A stretch of DNA of 64,000 nt from Sunxiuqinia sp965372405 (lineage in GTDB: Bacteria > Bacteroidota > Bacteroidia > Bacteroidales > Prolixibacteraceae), in contig CBDVCE010000019.1 in the NCBI GenBank assembly GCA_965372405.1, positions 4,622 through 68,621 of the forward strand, in the 5' to 3' direction. This document shows, one piece after another, positions 55,357-63,984 of this stretch. The notes under the pieces were generated by a model. That model saw only the letters and a program-made list of their open reading frames with translations, searched no databases and had not been told where the DNA came from. The position numbers and the translations under genes were made by a program. How positions within the stretch are numbered: the stretch's first letter is position 1; every line of letters begins with the position of its first letter.

Positions 55357-56832
55357 ATGAAAACACTACAACTACTTGCATTTATTTTTATTACACTCAG
55401 TTCAGTTGCCCAGCAACACGAAATGTCCCAAAAGTATTTTCCTGAAACAGATCCATTAGTACTTGAAAAACTTGAACAATGGCAGGATATGAAATTTGGA
55501 TTGCTCATGCACTGGGGAACATACAGCCAGTGGGGAATTGTTGAATCATGGTCAATTTGCCCTGAAGACTATGGCTGGTGTCAACGAAAAAAGGGATCAA
55601 ATCCTCAAAATTATTACGAATATGTAAAAGAGTACGAAGGACTAAAATCAACTTTCAACCCTACAAAGTTTGATCCTGAAAAATGGGCAAAGGCAGCAAA
55701 AGGCGCAGGAATGAAATACCTTGTTTTTACAACTAAGCACCATGATGGATTCTGTATGTTTGACTCCAAATACACAGATTATAAGATCACAGACAAAGGC
55801 TGTCCGTTTAACACCAATCCGAAAGCCAATGTAACTAAAGAAGTTTTTGATGCTTTCAGAAGTGAAGGTTTGTGGGCTGGTGCTTATTTTTCAAAACCAG
55901 ACTGGAACAACGAAAATTACTGGGATCCTTACTTTCCACCATTCAATAGAAATGTAAATTACGACCCTGAAGCCTATCCTGAAAAATGGGAGAAATTTGT
56001 ACAATTTACTCATAACCAAATGTTGGAATTATGCACAGATTATGGCAAACTAGATATCATGTGGCTTGATGGAGGTTGGGTCGCTAAAGCAGAAAAAGAA
56101 GAAATTCAACATTCAATTGCAAGCAAAGCAATGAGTGCTTCTTCAGGATTCATTAAGTCTTATGCGGTTAACCAAGATATTCGCATGAGTGAGCTTAAGC
56201 TTAAAATGAGAGAAAAACAGCCAGGATTAATTGTAGTTGATCGTGCTGTAGAAGGACCTAATCAAAATTACCTGACTCCTGAAAATAAAGTACCTGAAAA
56301 AGAACTACCATATCCTTGGGAATCATGCATTATAGCTGGCGGTGGCTGGTCATATACACACAATGCAAAATACATGACTGGCAAACAGGCCATTCACATG
56401 CTTATTGATATTGTTGCAAAAGGAGGAAACCTTCTTTACAATATTGCTCCTGGACCAGATGGAAGCTGGCAAGAAGATGCTTACAATTTACTTGAAGACA
56501 TGGGAGATTGGATTGATGTAAACGGCGAAGCAATCTATTCTACTCGCTCAATTGCACCTTACAAAGAAGCCAACATCTGCTTCTCGAAGAAAAAAGACAC
56601 CAACGATTTATATGCGATGTATCTGGCTGATGAAAACCAGAAACAACTTCCAGCTGAAGTCATGATTCATTCATTTCAACCAAAAGCAGGAAGCAAAGTG
56701 TACCTATTGGGTTCTAAAAAATCATTAAAGTGGAAGAAATCAGGAAATGGAGTACTAATTAACGTACCAGCCTCCTTGCGTAAAAATCCACCATCAAAAT
56801 ATGCATGGGCATTTAAAATGACAATTAATTAA
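55357..56832 (+). CDS. Secreted GH29 alpha-L-fucosidase (copy 1)
   Basis: A 491-residue exported fucosidase. Seen: signal peptide about 1-18 (LSSVAQ), the GH29 start 'WQDMKFGLLMHWGTYSQWGI' with 'ESWSIC', 'YLVFTTKHHDGFCMFDSKYT', 'GAYFSKPDWNNENYW', the nucleophile motif 'LDIMWLDGGW' (D238), and 'GGNLLYNIAPGPDGSW'. The C-terminal 70 residues form a small beta domain. Family knowledge: retaining hydrolysis of terminal alpha-L-fucose. It is followed 100 bp later by a second GH29 gene and then by a PNGase F-like gene, suggesting co-operation on fucosylated N-glycans. Confidence 0.94.
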   Translation: MKTLQLLAFIFITLSSVAQQHEMSQKYFPETDPLVLEKLEQWQDMKFGLLMHWGTYSQWGIVESWSICPEDYGWCQRKKGSNPQNYYEYVKEYEGLKSTFNPTKFDPEKWAKAAKGAGMKYLVFTTKHHDGFCMFDSKYTDYKITDKGCPFNTNPKANVTKEVFDAFRSEGLWAGAYFSKPDWNNENYWDPYFPPFNRNVNYDPEAYPEKWEKFVQFTHNQMLELCTDYGKLDIMWLDGGWVAKAEKEEIQHSIASKAMSASSGFIKSYAVNQDIRMSELKLKMREKQPGLIVVDRAVEGPNQNYLTPENKVPEKELPYPWESCIIAGGGWSYTHNAKYMTGKQAIHMLIDIVAKGGNLLYNIAPGPDGSWQEDAYNLLEDMGDWIDVNGEAIYSTRSIAPYKEANICFSKKKDTNDLYAMYLADENQKQLPAEVMIHSFQPKAGSKVYLLGSKKSLKWKKSGNGVLINVPASLRKNPPSKYAWAFKMTIN

Positions 56833-56857
56833 GAAACTGTTTAAGTAGATAAAATAT

Positions 56858-56899
56858 ATCATCATTGCGTTTCAACAGCTAGCGCTTCGCAATGATGAT
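56858..56899 (+). terminator. Hairpin between the two fucosidase genes
   Basis: Perfect 12-bp stem ATCATCATTGCG/CGCAATGATGAT with an 18-nt loop, then TACACTTTTTT. It can end or reduce transcription before the second gene. Confidence 0.65.
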
Positions 56900-56932
56900 T
56901 ACACTTTTTTCACCATATAGAATACACCAACT

Positions 56933-58264
56933 ATGAAAAAACTACTATTTACAATATTTGTCTTTGCCAGTTTTCTTTCTGTTGCTCAACAAAAAGACAC
57001 GCTTCAATATGAACAAAAAATGCAGTGGTTTAAAGATGCTAAACTTGGAATCTTTATTCACTGGGGTTTATATGCTGTTAACGGCATTGACGAATCATGG
57101 TCATTCTTTAATGGCTATATTTCTCACGAAAATTACCTAAAACAAACGAAAGGGTTTACAGCAAAGCAGTATAAGCCAGAAAAATGGGCTGAACTAATCA
57201 AGATGAGTGGAGCAAAATATTCTGTTATCACTTCAAAGCATCACGATGGTTTTGCGCTATGGAATACGAAACATGGAGAACTAAATGCTGTAAAAAGTTC
57301 TGCAGCAAAGCGTGATGTACTTACCCCATTTGTAAATGCACTTAGGAAGAATGACCTTAAAGTAGGAATTTACTATTCACTACCCGATTGGTCATATAAT
57401 GATTACACAGATTTTACCAAGGAAATTAAACGTTATAAGGCTGCAGATGAACCAAAGCGTTGGAATAAATTTCTTGACTACTATCAAGGCCAGCTAAAAG
57501 AAATATCAAAAAACTACAATCCAGATTTGTACTGGTTTGACGGCGACTGGGAACACAATGCTGAAGAATGGCAAGCTCCACAGGTCAGACAAATGCTTTT
57601 GGATAGAAATCCCAATACAATTATCAATTCAAGGCTACGTGGGCATGGCGATTATGCAACACCAGAACAAGGTATGCCAATTACAAAACCAGAAAACAAA
57701 TATTGGGAATTGTGTATGACCATGAATGATTCCTGGGGATTTCAGAAAAATGATAAAGATTATAAAACAACTGATCAGATAATTGGAATTTTTGCTGATG
57801 TAATTGGTAATGGTGGAAATTTATTGCTAGACATTGGACCAAAAGCAGATGGATCTATTCCTAACCAACAGCAACAAATTCTTGAAGGATTAGGTGAATG
57901 GACCAGCAAACACAAAGAAGCTATTTATGGAACAATCTCAGGTATTCCTAAAGAGCATTTCTATGGCCCAACAACCTTATCAAAGGACAAGAAAACTCTT
58001 TACTTATTTGTAAAAGGAAATCCAAATGGGGAAATTGTTGTTCGTGGTTTAAAAAACAAGATTAACCGTATTTGGGTGGTAGGTGATGGAACCAAATTAT
58101 CACATAAAGTTGTTGGAAAGGTATACTGGAGTCACTACCCAGGAATTACTTACATCCAAATTCCAGATCATGTTCTTGACAAAAGAATGACTGTTCTTGC
58201 CCTTTTACTAGACAAGCCAGTTGAATTGTACCGTGAAGACGGTGCGGTTATTGAGAGTAATTAA
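56933..58264 (+). CDS. Secreted GH29 alpha-L-fucosidase (copy 2)
   Basis: A 443-residue exported GH29 protein, shorter than copy 1. Seen: signal peptide about 1-18 (FLSVAQ), 'WFKDAKLGIFIHWGLYAVNG', 'YSVITSKHHDGFALWNTKHG', 'VGIYYSLPDWSYNDYTDF', the nucleophile motif 'LYWFDGDWEHN' (D203), 'IINSRLRGHGDYATPEQGMP', 'WGFQKNDKDYKTTDQIIGI' and 'GNGGNLLLDIGPKADG'. The sequence is clearly diverged from copy 1, so the two probably prefer different linkages (GH29 subfamilies A and B differ in this way), although I cannot assign them. Confidence 0.94.
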   Translation: MKKLLFTIFVFASFLSVAQQKDTLQYEQKMQWFKDAKLGIFIHWGLYAVNGIDESWSFFNGYISHENYLKQTKGFTAKQYKPEKWAELIKMSGAKYSVITSKHHDGFALWNTKHGELNAVKSSAAKRDVLTPFVNALRKNDLKVGIYYSLPDWSYNDYTDFTKEIKRYKAADEPKRWNKFLDYYQGQLKEISKNYNPDLYWFDGDWEHNAEEWQAPQVRQMLLDRNPNTIINSRLRGHGDYATPEQGMPITKPENKYWELCMTMNDSWGFQKNDKDYKTTDQIIGIFADVIGNGGNLLLDIGPKADGSIPNQQQQILEGLGEWTSKHKEAIYGTISGIPKEHFYGPTTLSKDKKTLYLFVKGNPNGEIVVRGLKNKINRIWVVGDGTKLSHKVVGKVYWSHYPGITYIQIPDHVLDKRMTVLALLLDKPVELYREDGAVIESN

Positions 58265-58321
58265 CTCTTAATTATAAATTGAGTTAACTGTAATCTCAAA
58301 AAAATAAAGCTGTAAATATTT

Positions 58322-59461
58322 ATGAAACACATCGTTTATTCAGGAGTAGTTCTACTCCTGATTTCTCTTCTTGTTGCATGTAACAAAGAAGATTCTGAAA
58401 AAGAACCATCAATTCCTTCACCAACACAAATTGTTTTATTTGATGAAATTCTATTCTATGACGGTTATGCCGCAAAGGTTGAACATTCCGTTCCGTCAGA
58501 TATAATTCGAGTTGCTAATTCAAAGTATGTGACTAAAGTCAAAGAAGATCAACTAAGCTCAATTAGTGATTATCTAACCATGAAAGTGACTATAAAGGCT
58601 GCATGTGATAATTATGATCGAATCGGAAATGTTTTTCTAAGTCTTGTTGAAAAAGGAACTTCATATGACAAAAATGATATTGCCTCACGAATAGAAATCG
58701 CAAGGTTCATCACTCCATTTATGGATAAGAACAAACTCCCGGATGAAGTCTCATACAGTTTTGACATTGGGAATATTGCTAAAATTCTGAAAGATGTAAA
58801 CCTGAATAATGAATATGACTTCTGGGTTGAACTTGATATTTTTGGAGTTCCATACGCTGCCAACAAAGAGATTGAAGGATGCTCTGGTAGAAATGATACT
58901 TTTTATGGAACACTCAAGCTTATTTCAACAGATGAAGTCTATGCAAACGAAGATCAAATATTGATCCCAATAGCAAGTAGCATTCGATTTGATAATTACC
59001 AAAATACAGACGAGATAGGAGAAACAACAAAAACTTTTGAGCTTCAATTGGATACTCCTGTAAGTAATGCTAAACTCTATTTGATTACATCAAATCATGG
59101 AGCTAATGCAGGAGGAGAAGAATATAACAGAAGGGAGCATTTAATATATCTAGATGATATATTAATAGACTCTTATGTACCAGGTGGAAAATCATGTGAA
59201 CCATACCGGGAACACAATACACAGGGAAATGGGATTTATAGTGCCAATCCAAGAACAGATGCTCAATGGGCCTCATTCAGTAATTGGTGCCCTGGAGATA
59301 AAATTCCTAATCGGGTTTATGATATTGGAAACTTAAATGCCGGAAATCACACTTTTAAAATTGATGTTCCAGATGCTGAGTTTGTAGATGGTCAGGGAAA
59401 CATTCCGTTATCAGTATATATTCAAGGATCAAATGAACTTTCTGTGGAAAATAGTTTTTAA
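58322..59461 (+). CDS. PNGase F-like peptide-N-glycosidase lipoprotein
   Basis: A 379-residue exported protein resembling peptide-N4-(N-acetyl-beta-glucosaminyl)asparagine amidase F. Seen: lipobox 'LLISLLVAC' (Cys about 20), an N-terminal eight-strand-like domain ('FDEILFYDGYAAKV', 'YVTKVKEDQLSSISDYLTMK'), and a second jelly-roll domain with the family's characteristic 'SNHGANAGGEEYNRREHLIY' then 'LDD', 'SCEPYREHNTQGNGIYS' and 'WASFSNWCPGDKIPNRVYD'. Family knowledge: it cuts the glycan-Asn bond, releasing whole N-glycans. It follows the two fucosidases by 57 bp. Being lipid-anchored suggests surface release of glycans for the nearby SusCD. Confidence 0.88.
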   Translation: MKHIVYSGVVLLLISLLVACNKEDSEKEPSIPSPTQIVLFDEILFYDGYAAKVEHSVPSDIIRVANSKYVTKVKEDQLSSISDYLTMKVTIKAACDNYDRIGNVFLSLVEKGTSYDKNDIASRIEIARFITPFMDKNKLPDEVSYSFDIGNIAKILKDVNLNNEYDFWVELDIFGVPYAANKEIEGCSGRNDTFYGTLKLISTDEVYANEDQILIPIASSIRFDNYQNTDEIGETTKTFELQLDTPVSNAKLYLITSNHGANAGGEEYNRREHLIYLDDILIDSYVPGGKSCEPYREHNTQGNGIYSANPRTDAQWASFSNWCPGDKIPNRVYDIGNLNAGNHTFKIDVPDAEFVDGQGNIPLSVYIQGSNELSVENSF

Positions 59462-59558
59462 GCATAAATTTTAGCTAATCTGTAAGAAGTATTAGAATAA
59501 GCACATTTCCCTTTACCTATAGCTGTTTCAGTAAACTTTAATTCAGAAGAGAATCATT

Positions 59559-59877
59559 ATCTTATGGAAGATCATCATCATCTTGTGCCAGAGAACCATC
59601 ATCTTCCATAAGAGGAAGGCAATCTTCTTGGGTAGCATCATGATCTTCTATAAGATGGTCTTGATCTTATGTCCGATTGTGATCATCTTCCATCCGACAG
59701 TCATGATCTTGTACCCGATGAAGACAATCTTCCGGGGTAGCATCATAATCTTCTATAAGATGGTCTTGATCTTATAGGTTAGCACGATGATCTTATATAA
59801 GATGGCCATGATCTTATAGGTTAGCATGATGATCTTATATAAGATGGTGTTGATTATTGTCCTATTGTGATCATCTT
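59559..59877. repeat. 21-bp phased array 2 (core ATCTT), 16 units, one orientation
   Basis: ATCTT (or a close variant) begins at 59559, 59580, 59601, 59622, 59643, 59664, 59685, 59706, 59727, 59748, 59769, 59790, 59811, 59832, 59853 (ATTAT) and 59873. Fourteen consecutive steps are exactly 21 bp, the last 20. Outside the core the units vary, with families such as 'CTATAAGATGGT', 'GGTAGCAT' and 'AGGTTAGCA' that recur. On - the unit starts AAGAT. All reading frames contain stops or lack a start context. Confidence 0.9.
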
Positions 59878-59951
59878 CTACAATAAATGAATGCTACCAA
59901 CTTTTTTACTTGATCCACATTCATGATGAAAAGTAAAAATATTAAGGCATA

Positions 59952-59996
59952 AAAAACCCGGGTTATAACTCATTCAGAGATGTAAGCCGGGCTTTC
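59952..59996. terminator. Shared terminator of the PNGase F-like and sulfatase genes
   Basis: AAAAACCCGG ... CCGGGCTTT with a 5-bp GC core, one bulged base and flanking A and T runs, lying between the two convergent genes. Confidence 0.65.
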
Positions 59997-60015
59997 ATTA
60001 TATCAAAAATAGAAT

Positions 60016-61572
60016 CTAATTCCAGTGTTCTTTTAATATTTTGACCATTTCAGGATACTGCTCATCAGTATCACCAATTTGTTCTCTTTGCCTTTTCAAT
60101 TCTGCCTTCATTTCTTTAATAATTCCAGCGTATTCTTTATCTGCGTATGCATTGTGAATTTCTGTTGGATCTTTCTCAAGATCATAAAATTCCCAAGCTG
60201 GCTCAGTATTTACTTTTTCTGCACCTTTCATATTAAGATGTTGACCATAGAAGAATGCAAGTTTATAGCGATCATTACGTAGTCCAAAATGCCCTGGTCT
60301 ATCTTTCTGATGAAGCCAATAGCGGTAATAAGTTGCTTTTCTCCAATTAGCAGGAGTGTTCCCCTTTAGATTTTCCCTGAAGCTTTCGCCTTCAATAAAA
60401 TCAGGTTTTTCAATACCTGCATAGTCAGCAAACAAAGCTGGAAAATCGATATTCATAATCAGATCATCAATTCGAGTACCGCCTTTAATCTCTTTCGGGT
60501 AACGGATCACAAATGGCATGTGAAGCGATTCTTCGAAAATTACACGTTTATCGAAAAAGCCATGCTCACCTAAATAATATCCTTGATCAGCTGTATAAAT
60601 AACAATCGTATTTTCAGCTAATCCTGATTTTTCTAAATAATCTAACAATTTCCCAACATTATCATCAATTGCAGCACCACAACGTAAAAAGTCTTTTACA
60701 AATTTTTGATACACCGTTTTTCTGGCCTGAATAGAATCCATTCCTTCGGTTGTAAATGGCAATCCCGGGTATTTACACCACCATTTATCAGGTGCAGCAG
60801 ATGCCTGCATATAGCGACTCGCCAATTTATCAATTGACTGCCCAACAAAACTTCGCCCTGTAGTTTCAGATCCAAAATCGTATAATGATGCAGGTTCAGG
60901 AAGGTCAATATCTTTATACAAATCTTTATGTCGGTCTGGGAAATCGAACGGCTCATGTGTTGCTTTAAAATGACACATCATCATGAAAGGTTCTTCAGTG
61001 TTCCTTCCTTTAAGCCAATCAATCGTAAGATCAGCAATTACATCAGTAGAAAACCCCTTATGAACAACTCCACCTTTATGACTATCTTCCCAATTCTCAG
61101 CAGATTTAAGGATCGGATCCCAATACCTTCCCTGCCCCGGAAGAACATTATAGTAGTCAAAACCTGTCGGTTCTTTCTTCAAGTGCCATTTCCCAATAAT
61201 TGCTGTCTGGTATCCATTTGATTGAAATACCTTGGCAATATTCATACTGTCAGGCTCCATTGCTCCAGAAAGCGTATAAACCCCGTTTCGGTGAGCATAC
61301 TGTCCAGTTAGGATAGCAGCCCTACTCGGCGTACAAATTGAATTGGTAACAACACAGTTATCTAGTACACAACCTTCATCTGCTAATCGACTAATGCTAG
61401 GTGCATGAACGTAATCTTCTAATATTCCTCCATAAATCCCAAGTGCCTGAGAAGTATGATCATCAGACATGATAAAAAGGATGTTTGGCTTTTGTTCTTT
61501 TTTAGCAATTGTATTACATGAAACTATTGCTATAGCAAGTAAGAAAATAGTAAATTTTAAAGTGAACTTCAT
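60016..61572 (-). CDS. Secreted sulfatase (S1 family, Cys type)
   Basis: A 518-residue exported sulfatase. Seen: lipoprotein-like signal 'LLAIAIVSCN' (Cys about 19), 'PNILFIMSDDHTSQALGIYG', the formylglycine signature 'NSICTPSRAAILTGQYAHRN' with Cys80 as the residue to be modified, 'GKWHLKKEPTGFDYY', 'VIYTADQGYYLGEHGFFDKR' and 'ESLHMPFVIRYP'. Family knowledge: it hydrolyses sulfate esters on glycans after an anSME converts the Cys; no such maturase is in the window. It is convergent with the PNGase F gene. Layout resembles sulfatases acting on host or algal glycans; position specificity unknown. Confidence 0.94.
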   Translation of the reverse strand: MKFTLKFTIFLLAIAIVSCNTIAKKEQKPNILFIMSDDHTSQALGIYGGILEDYVHAPSISRLADEGCVLDNCVVTNSICTPSRAAILTGQYAHRNGVYTLSGAMEPDSMNIAKVFQSNGYQTAIIGKWHLKKEPTGFDYYNVLPGQGRYWDPILKSAENWEDSHKGGVVHKGFSTDVIADLTIDWLKGRNTEEPFMMMCHFKATHEPFDFPDRHKDLYKDIDLPEPASLYDFGSETTGRSFVGQSIDKLASRYMQASAAPDKWWCKYPGLPFTTEGMDSIQARKTVYQKFVKDFLRCGAAIDDNVGKLLDYLEKSGLAENTIVIYTADQGYYLGEHGFFDKRVIFEESLHMPFVIRYPKEIKGGTRIDDLIMNIDFPALFADYAGIEKPDFIEGESFRENLKGNTPANWRKATYYRYWLHQKDRPGHFGLRNDRYKLAFFYGQHLNMKGAEKVNTEPAWEFYDLEKDPTEIHNAYADKEYAGIIKEMKAELKRQREQIGDTDEQYPEMVKILKEHWN

Positions 61573-61759
61573 TCTATTCTAGATTTTAATTGTTGGTGCC
61601 ACGATATTACAAAAAAAATTGATCGGTTTTGTTATGTCTTTTCATTAATCTCTCATACCGCCTTCTACTGGAATTTATATAATTCTATGAAAATAAGCAT
61701 CACTGTTTCCTTCTATCTATCCATCCAGTTTCTTTGTAAGATCCAATCTTCTTTCCATA

Positions 61760-63205
61760 TTAGTGTTTTTTCTTCGACATCTTCTTACCAATCTCTATTC
61801 TTTCTTCCTTAACGCGAACATCAAGTTTTCGTCGCATTTGTTTGAGTTCAGATAAATATTCAGGATTCGAAACCTGATTCGTGAACTGAAGTGGGTCGTT
61901 TACCATGTCATACAACTCTTCTTGCCCATCACTGTATCGCATATAAGCAAAGTTCTCTTCCCGAAGTGCAATTCCATTATACAATGAAAGCGCTCCTGAT
62001 TTTACTGAAGCAGTTTGATTCTGCAGCACCGGTACAAAGCTTTTCCCCTGAACCTCCGTGGGAACCGAAATACCAACCAATTCAGCAAGGGTTGGATAGA
62101 TGTCAAGCAACTCAGTGATGGCATCTGTCTTTCCAGGTTTCATACCCGGTATAGAAACGATGAGCGGTACGCGCGATACATCTTCGTGCAGATTGGATTT
62201 TTGCCAGAATGTATGCTCTCCCAAATGATATCCGTGATCGCTTAACAATACAATAGCTGTACTCTCGCGTAGACCTTGCCGTTCCAGTTCGCTAATAATG
62301 CGCCCAACCTGCTCGTCCATAAAGGATACGGTGGCATAATAAGCGACCCACATGCGCTTTTGGTTGTCGGGATATTGATCGATCCCATTTTTTGAACTGG
62401 TGGATCTAGCGATCCCAAGCTTCGGAATGTCAGCGAGATCATTTTCAACTGCTTCGGGCAGCACTATGTCCTGCCAACTGTAGGGTTCGAAATATTGCTC
62501 GGGAGCTACCATCGGATAATGTGGACGAACCAGCCCTGTAGCAATAAAGAATGGTTTGTCGATATCCTTCTGCTTCTTCAAAAGCTCAATTGTTTTATCC
62601 GCCGATTTATAGTCTGGCTGGTCAGAACCGTCACCTTTGTATTGTACAGAAACAAACATGCGGTTAGGCATCCTTGTTGATTCACGCCCCTCTAATTCAG
62701 TTGTAAAAATATTAAGGTTTAGGCAGGCGTAGTTGCCTGAAGTCCCAGCTTCCAACCCCGGCGAATTGAAACGCTCAGTCCATGAGCTAGCAACATCTTG
62801 CCCATTGGTTCCTGCTATGATATCGCCAGGTACGAGCATATGATAGATTTTACCTACACGTGCGGTGTACCAGCCATTATTCTTGAAATGTTCGCCAAGA
62901 TTAACTCCCGTTGTGTCCTGATAACGGCTATACATAAATGATCGCCTTGAGGGGGCGCAAGACATCCCCTGACAATAAGCACGATTAAAAACCATGCCCT
63001 CGCTGGCCAGTTTGTCTATATTAGGTGTTTTGCAAACTTTGTCACCGTAGCATCCCAGAACACTCGCTTTCAAGTCGTCAGAAACAATAAAAAGTACGTT
63101 CTTAATCTTTTTATCGGAAGAAAGTTTAACTGCTTGAGACTCGCCAGCATACCCTATAATTGCAAGTAGAATTATAAGAAAAACGATATTGAATTTAACT
63201 TTCAT
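61760..63205 (-). CDS. Secreted sulfatase, iduronate-2-sulfatase-like
   Basis: A 481-residue exported sulfatase. Seen: signal peptide about 1-24, 'KNVLFIVSDDLKASVLGCYG', 'CKTPNIDKLASEGMVFNRAY', the signature 'MSCAPSRRSFMYSRYQDTTG' with Cys83, 'GWYTARVGKIYHMLVPGDI', 'FFIATGLVRPHYPMVAPEQY', 'VLLSDHGYHLGEHTFWQKSN' and 'RVPLIVSIPGMKPGKTD'. The 'GLVRPHYP' stretch and overall order are like iduronate-2-sulfatase relatives. It is followed by the other sulfatase after 187 bp. Base composition in the middle (62,200-62,900) looks richer in G+C than its neighbours, a hint of separate origin. Confidence 0.93.
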   Translation of the reverse strand: MKVKFNIVFLIILLAIIGYAGESQAVKLSSDKKIKNVLFIVSDDLKASVLGCYGDKVCKTPNIDKLASEGMVFNRAYCQGMSCAPSRRSFMYSRYQDTTGVNLGEHFKNNGWYTARVGKIYHMLVPGDIIAGTNGQDVASSWTERFNSPGLEAGTSGNYACLNLNIFTTELEGRESTRMPNRMFVSVQYKGDGSDQPDYKSADKTIELLKKQKDIDKPFFIATGLVRPHYPMVAPEQYFEPYSWQDIVLPEAVENDLADIPKLGIARSTSSKNGIDQYPDNQKRMWVAYYATVSFMDEQVGRIISELERQGLRESTAIVLLSDHGYHLGEHTFWQKSNLHEDVSRVPLIVSIPGMKPGKTDAITELLDIYPTLAELVGISVPTEVQGKSFVPVLQNQTASVKSGALSLYNGIALREENFAYMRYSDGQEELYDMVNDPLQFTNQVSNPEYLSELKQMRRKLDVRVKEERIEIGKKMSKKKH

Positions 63206-63264
63206 ATTAATCTGTTATTTATAGATAAACAATTAGCTGGAAACCAAGAATTAGACATACTGAG

Positions 63265-63957
63265 CTAATTTCCTGTAATATTATACTGTTCGAATAAAAG
63301 AGTTTCAGTTTCAGTTGGCCATTTTTCAGGAACAGCTTGTTTTACTTTTCCTGTGGCAGCCCATTCTGTTCCTCTTTGTAACGTATAAACAAAACCCGCA
63401 CATTGTACTGCAATTGTTTGCTTTTTGCCAACATGCCCAAGTACTGTATGGAAGACTCTTCCTTTTCCATACTCAATAGTCATTAATGCAGGTTCTTCCC
63501 TACCCGATCCGTTGCTAGCTTTATCTGAATGAGAAGTTGCAAGTATTTTTAAATTTTTCGCAGGCCCTCTAAGTCTATCATACAATTCATCCTGAGCATG
63601 TAACCAAACCATTGGAACACCCTTCATAATTGGATGCTTTGGAGCTTTACTGTTTACTGTATAGGATCGTTGCTTTCCATGACCACCACCTTTACCAGGT
63701 GAATAATCATAAAAGGCTTTACCATCTTTCCAGTAAACCCATGGCCCCGATTTTTCACTGCGTTTTCCCCAGCCACCAATGCCAATAATTTCGTTGAATT
63801 CTTTCCATTCTGGAAACGCATTATCAGCAGCATGAATGACAACTACCCCACCACCATTACTCACATAGTTCTCAAAATTGGTTTTTGTTTGATCATTCCA
63901 ACTATCACCATTGTAATCAAGTACAATAACATCATAGTTTGAAAATTCAGGAATGAA
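63265..63957 (-). pseudogene. ThuA-like domain protein, 5'-truncated
   Basis: The open frame of 231 codons begins right after an in-frame TAG at 63958-63960. Seen: ThuA-like (glutamine amidotransferase-like fold) motifs 'EFSNYDVIVLDYNGDSW', 'NGGGVVVIHAADNAFPEW', 'EIIGIGGWGKRSEKSGPW', 'PKHPIMKGVPMVWLHAQDEL', 'EEPALMTIEYGKGRVFHTVL' and 'GHVGKKQTIAVQCAGFVYTL'. The family normally has a signal peptide and about 60-90 more residues before 'PEFSNYD'. Here they are replaced by a GC-rich hairpin sequence, so the gene is cut by insertion or rearrangement. A GTG at 63864 could start a shorter product. Intact relatives are found near sugar-degradation genes. Confidence 0.8.
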
Positions 63958-63958
63958 C

Positions 63959-63984
63959 TACCCCGGGGCAGAGCCCACGAGGTA
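63959..63984. repeat. GC-rich hairpin at the truncation point of the ThuA-like gene
   Basis: TACCCCGGGGC ... GCCCACGAGGTA pairs with one mismatch and one bulge around a 3-nt loop, in otherwise AT-rich DNA. It begins exactly where ThuA homology stops. It looks like the end of an inserted element or a REP-type sequence; the rest is beyond the window. Confidence 0.55.

Larger units (their letters stand above)
59462..60015. other. 554-bp intergenic stretch holding the second 21-bp array
   Basis: It lies between convergent genes, PNGase F-like (+) and sulfatase (-). It holds a 16-unit array (59559-59877) and a terminator (59952-59996). A 64-codon frame at 59583-59777 exists only because 21 is a multiple of three. 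Confidence 0.75.

Noticed and set aside
59583..59777. 64-codon frame through array 2 as a repeat protein
   Set aside because: It exists because 21 is divisible by three. Units reading TTATAG put stops in the frame, there is no start context, and the implied heptads are hydrophobic without pattern.
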